Both the position numbers and the translations under genes were made by a program. A DNA stretch of 64,000 nucleotides, taken from NCBI RefSeq assembly GCF_024267675.1, contig NZ_JALDYX010000013.1, positions 49,646 to 113,645 on the forward strand, given 5' to 3'. This DNA comes from Marinobacterium sedimentorum (GTDB lineage Bacteria; Pseudomonadota; Gammaproteobacteria; Pseudomonadales; Balneatricaceae). Shown piece after piece: positions 62,673-64,000 of the stretch (position 1 is its first letter; the number at the start of each line of letters is the position of its first letter). The notes below the pieces were generated by a model that saw only the letters and a program-made list of their open reading frames with translations, had not been told where the DNA came from and made no database searches.

Positions 62673-63209
62673 ATGCTGCCAGAATTTAAAACAATCCTTT
62701 ACTGTACCGACCTGTCGAAAAACGCCTCCTTTGCGTTCAAGTACGCGGTTTATCTGGCCAAATCCACGGGCGCGGATATTCACGTGCTGCATGTAATTGA
62801 AAAGCTCTCGGACGATGCCCACTTCGCGTTACAGACCTACGTGCTTAATGACAAAAGCCGGGATGATTTTCTGCATCACCGCATCCAGCATGCCCGCGAG
62901 CGGCTGAATGAACGCCAGGATTATTTCTGGAATGTACTGGCGCCGGAAGAAAAAGAATTTCGCTCAAAAATAGTCTCCGTCGATATTGTGGAAAACTATC
63001 CGGCAGAAAATATCCTCAAGAAGTCACGGGAACTGCAGTGCGACCTGATAGTAATGGGTGCCCATGAGAAAGGCCGCATCATGCATACCTTCCTCGGCAG
63101 TGTGGCAAAAAGCGTGCTGCGCCATTCCAAAATACCCACCCTGGTCGTGCCACTGCCTGACAAGGAAGAGGCCGCCAAGGAAAAGGCCGCCGCCAGGAAG
63201 CGCTCCTAA
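62673..63209 (+). CDS. Universal stress protein (UspA family) of the TRAP operon
   Basis: The 178-residue protein has the UspA Rossmann-like fold: TILYCTDLSKNASFAFKYAV, ADIHVLHVIEKL, LIVMGAHEKGRIMHTFLGSV with the ATP-binding glycines and Ser, and IPTLVVPLP. The C-terminal tail (KEEAAKEKAAARKRS) is Lys/Ala-rich and extra. In Halomonas the TRAP-linked UspA TeaD binds ATP and tunes TeaABC; a similar role is likely here by position. GAGGTAAATACC precedes ATG 62673. Confidence 0.88.
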   Translation: MLPEFKTILYCTDLSKNASFAFKYAVYLAKSTGADIHVLHVIEKLSDDAHFALQTYVLNDKSRDDFLHHRIQHARERLNERQDYFWNVLAPEEKEFRSKIVSVDIVENYPAENILKKSRELQCDLIVMGAHEKGRIMHTFLGSVAKSVLRHSKIPTLVVPLPDKEEAAKEKAAARKRS

Positions 63210-63224
63210 AACATCTTCTAACTT

Positions 63225-63255
63225 ATATACCCGGGGCCAAAAGCTCCGGGTATAT
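63225..63255 (+). terminator. Hairpin after uspA, probable terminator
   Basis: ATATACCCGG and CCGGGTATAT form a perfect 10-base stem with an 11-base loop, 16 bases after the uspA stop. The T tract is poor (CCCTGATATCC), so it may act in RNA stability as well as termination. Confidence 0.6.
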
Positions 63256-63289
63256 CCCTGATATCCGAACAATAAAGCTTCTTGATAGC

Positions 63290-63640
63290 TCGCCTCAATA
63301 GCCCCTCTAACATTGCCCACTCGGGCCGCGTGAACGTGCCGTGCAGTGCCCTGATGCAAAAGACGCACTGCCAGCCAGACACCCATGTCATCAAGATAGA
63401 CGCAGCGGCTTCGCCGAGCCACACACCGCAAAGACCCGCGCCAGGGCGGTATCGGGCCCGGCCCGCATATCCAGCGGCCCCGTGGCCAGCCAGGCCTCAT
63501 CAATGCGGATCATCGCAGCAGCTCCTGCAATCAGGGTAGGCAGCGATCGGCCTGCGCCACGGGCCAGCTCACGACCAGGTTGCCACCCGCGCGCAGGATC
63601 TCGATGCGGATGCTGTCGGCAGGGCTCCGGTTTATCTTTT
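63290..63640 (-). pseudogene. IS66-type element remnant (orf1 end and orf2 start)
   Basis: On the minus strand one frame reads IRIEILRAGGNLVVSWPVAQ then ADRCLP, the usual IS66 orf1 (TnpA) end. ATG 63513 starts MIRIDEAWLATGPLDMRAGP, the IS66 orf2 (TnpB) start. Orf2 breaks off near 63391, then another frame shows DDMGVWLAVRLLHQGTARHV, its later part. No orf3 transposase is present. Confidence 0.7.
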
Positions 63641-63728
63641 GAGTTGGGTTTAGCCGTCCGCATACGCTACTAGGCGCCGCGGCGGATAAAGAGCGGATGG
63701 GATCAGGTGCTACAGTGCAGCTTTATCC

Positions 63729-63753
63729 GTAGGAGCTGCGCCCTCGCAGCGAA
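63729..63753 (+). repeat. Single REP-type element
   Basis: GTAGGAGCTGCGCCCTCGCA followed by GCGAA has the same head and stem as the REP pair at 26110 and 42338. It stands alone. The rest of 63650-63960 shows no gene. Confidence 0.55.
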
Positions 63754-63964
63754 TGCGTTCGGCCGGCACAGTGTAAACGGATGGCATCCTTTGCGCCTCG
63801 CAGGCGAGCCGTCCAACGGGCGATGCACGCCGCGGTCGCGATATCGGGCCGAAGCTGCGCTTCATCGTTTTCCGATATCGCCCTACTATCACATGGCAGG
63901 GCGGCCGCAAGCGGCGCGCTGTACCTTCCCCATGTGAGGGTTATCACCCGCATCGATCCATAAC

Positions 63965-63999
63965 GGAAAAACCCCGGCCTCAACGAGACCGGGGTTTCC
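63965..63999. terminator. Strong bidirectional terminator hairpin at the window edge
   Basis: GGAAAAACCCCGG and CCGGGGTTTCC pair around CCTCAACGAGA with A/T-rich flanks. It probably ends a transcription unit entering from beyond the right edge. Confidence 0.75.
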
Positions 64000-64000
64000 G

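Overview
This 64 kb window is gammaproteobacterial chromosome. DUF3461, DUF3465, ChaN and 'MSRAFVKE' GreB-like genes, TRAP transporters with a UspA partner, REP elements and a fairly high GC content suggest a marine member of the Oceanospirillales/Pseudomonadales (Marinobacterium-like). That placement is inference. There are no rRNA or tRNA genes and no CRISPR array.

Layout. (1) 1-4970: a signalling operon with the tail of an EAL protein, a REC-GGDEF-EAL response regulator, a diheme peroxidase and a histidine kinase, joined mostly by 4-base ATGA overlaps. (2) 5.0-14.8 kb: housekeeping and transport genes (AGCS symporter, DUF3465, GreB-like factor, LysR/TSUP pair, ribokinase and nucleoside hydrolase, MoaD, YeiH-type exporter), plus two gene remnants. 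(3) 14.8-25.8 kb: a giant zinc-ribbon/cyclase/ATPase/TPR regulator, a ChaN protein, a VWA-kinase-regulator operon, a glutaredoxin-like protein and tandem DUF3461 paralogues. (4) 26-44 kb: a worn accessory island. It holds a truncated adenylate cyclase, two separated pieces of IS91-type transposase, many broken envelope and stress genes (CFA-like enzyme with an amber codon, frameshifted PPK2, deleted desaturase, fragments of DUF2254, P-type ATPase and NhaA), and intact MscS, BrkB, PQQ dehydrogenase, DUF2254, baeRF3 and HPF genes. It ends in a partial duplication of the 24.5-26.6 kb region that produced a chimeric ORF. (5) 44-57 kb: PEBP-like protein, TSUP exporter, aldehyde dehydrogenase, a cytoplasmic DMSO-reductase-type complex best read as sulfite dehydrogenase SoeABC, a SulP transporter and a CobS/CobT pair. 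(6) 57-64 kb: a possible GEMM-like (c-di-GMP-type) riboswitch ahead of a secreted collagen-like protein, a TRAP operon with UspA, and an IS66 remnant.

The window is rich in small non-autonomous elements. MITE-1 has five copies sharing a GCAGCCTGTCGG(A/G)CTT terminus. MITE-2 is a foldback element with CTAG ends. MITE-3 interrupts a DUF2007 gene. MITE-4 has a CTAG target duplication. A gene-size MscS unit lies between two oppositely oriented MITE-1 copies.

How genes may work together (inference): the first operon could turn a redox or small-ligand signal into a c-di-GMP change, and the riboswitch-like leader at 57.2 kb would be a c-di-GMP-responsive output onto a surface collagen-like protein. 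SoeABC, SulP and two TSUP exporters fit sulfite/sulfate or sulfonate handling. The island's MscS, BrkB, PPK2, CFA-like, baeRF3 and HPF genes fit envelope and translation stress.
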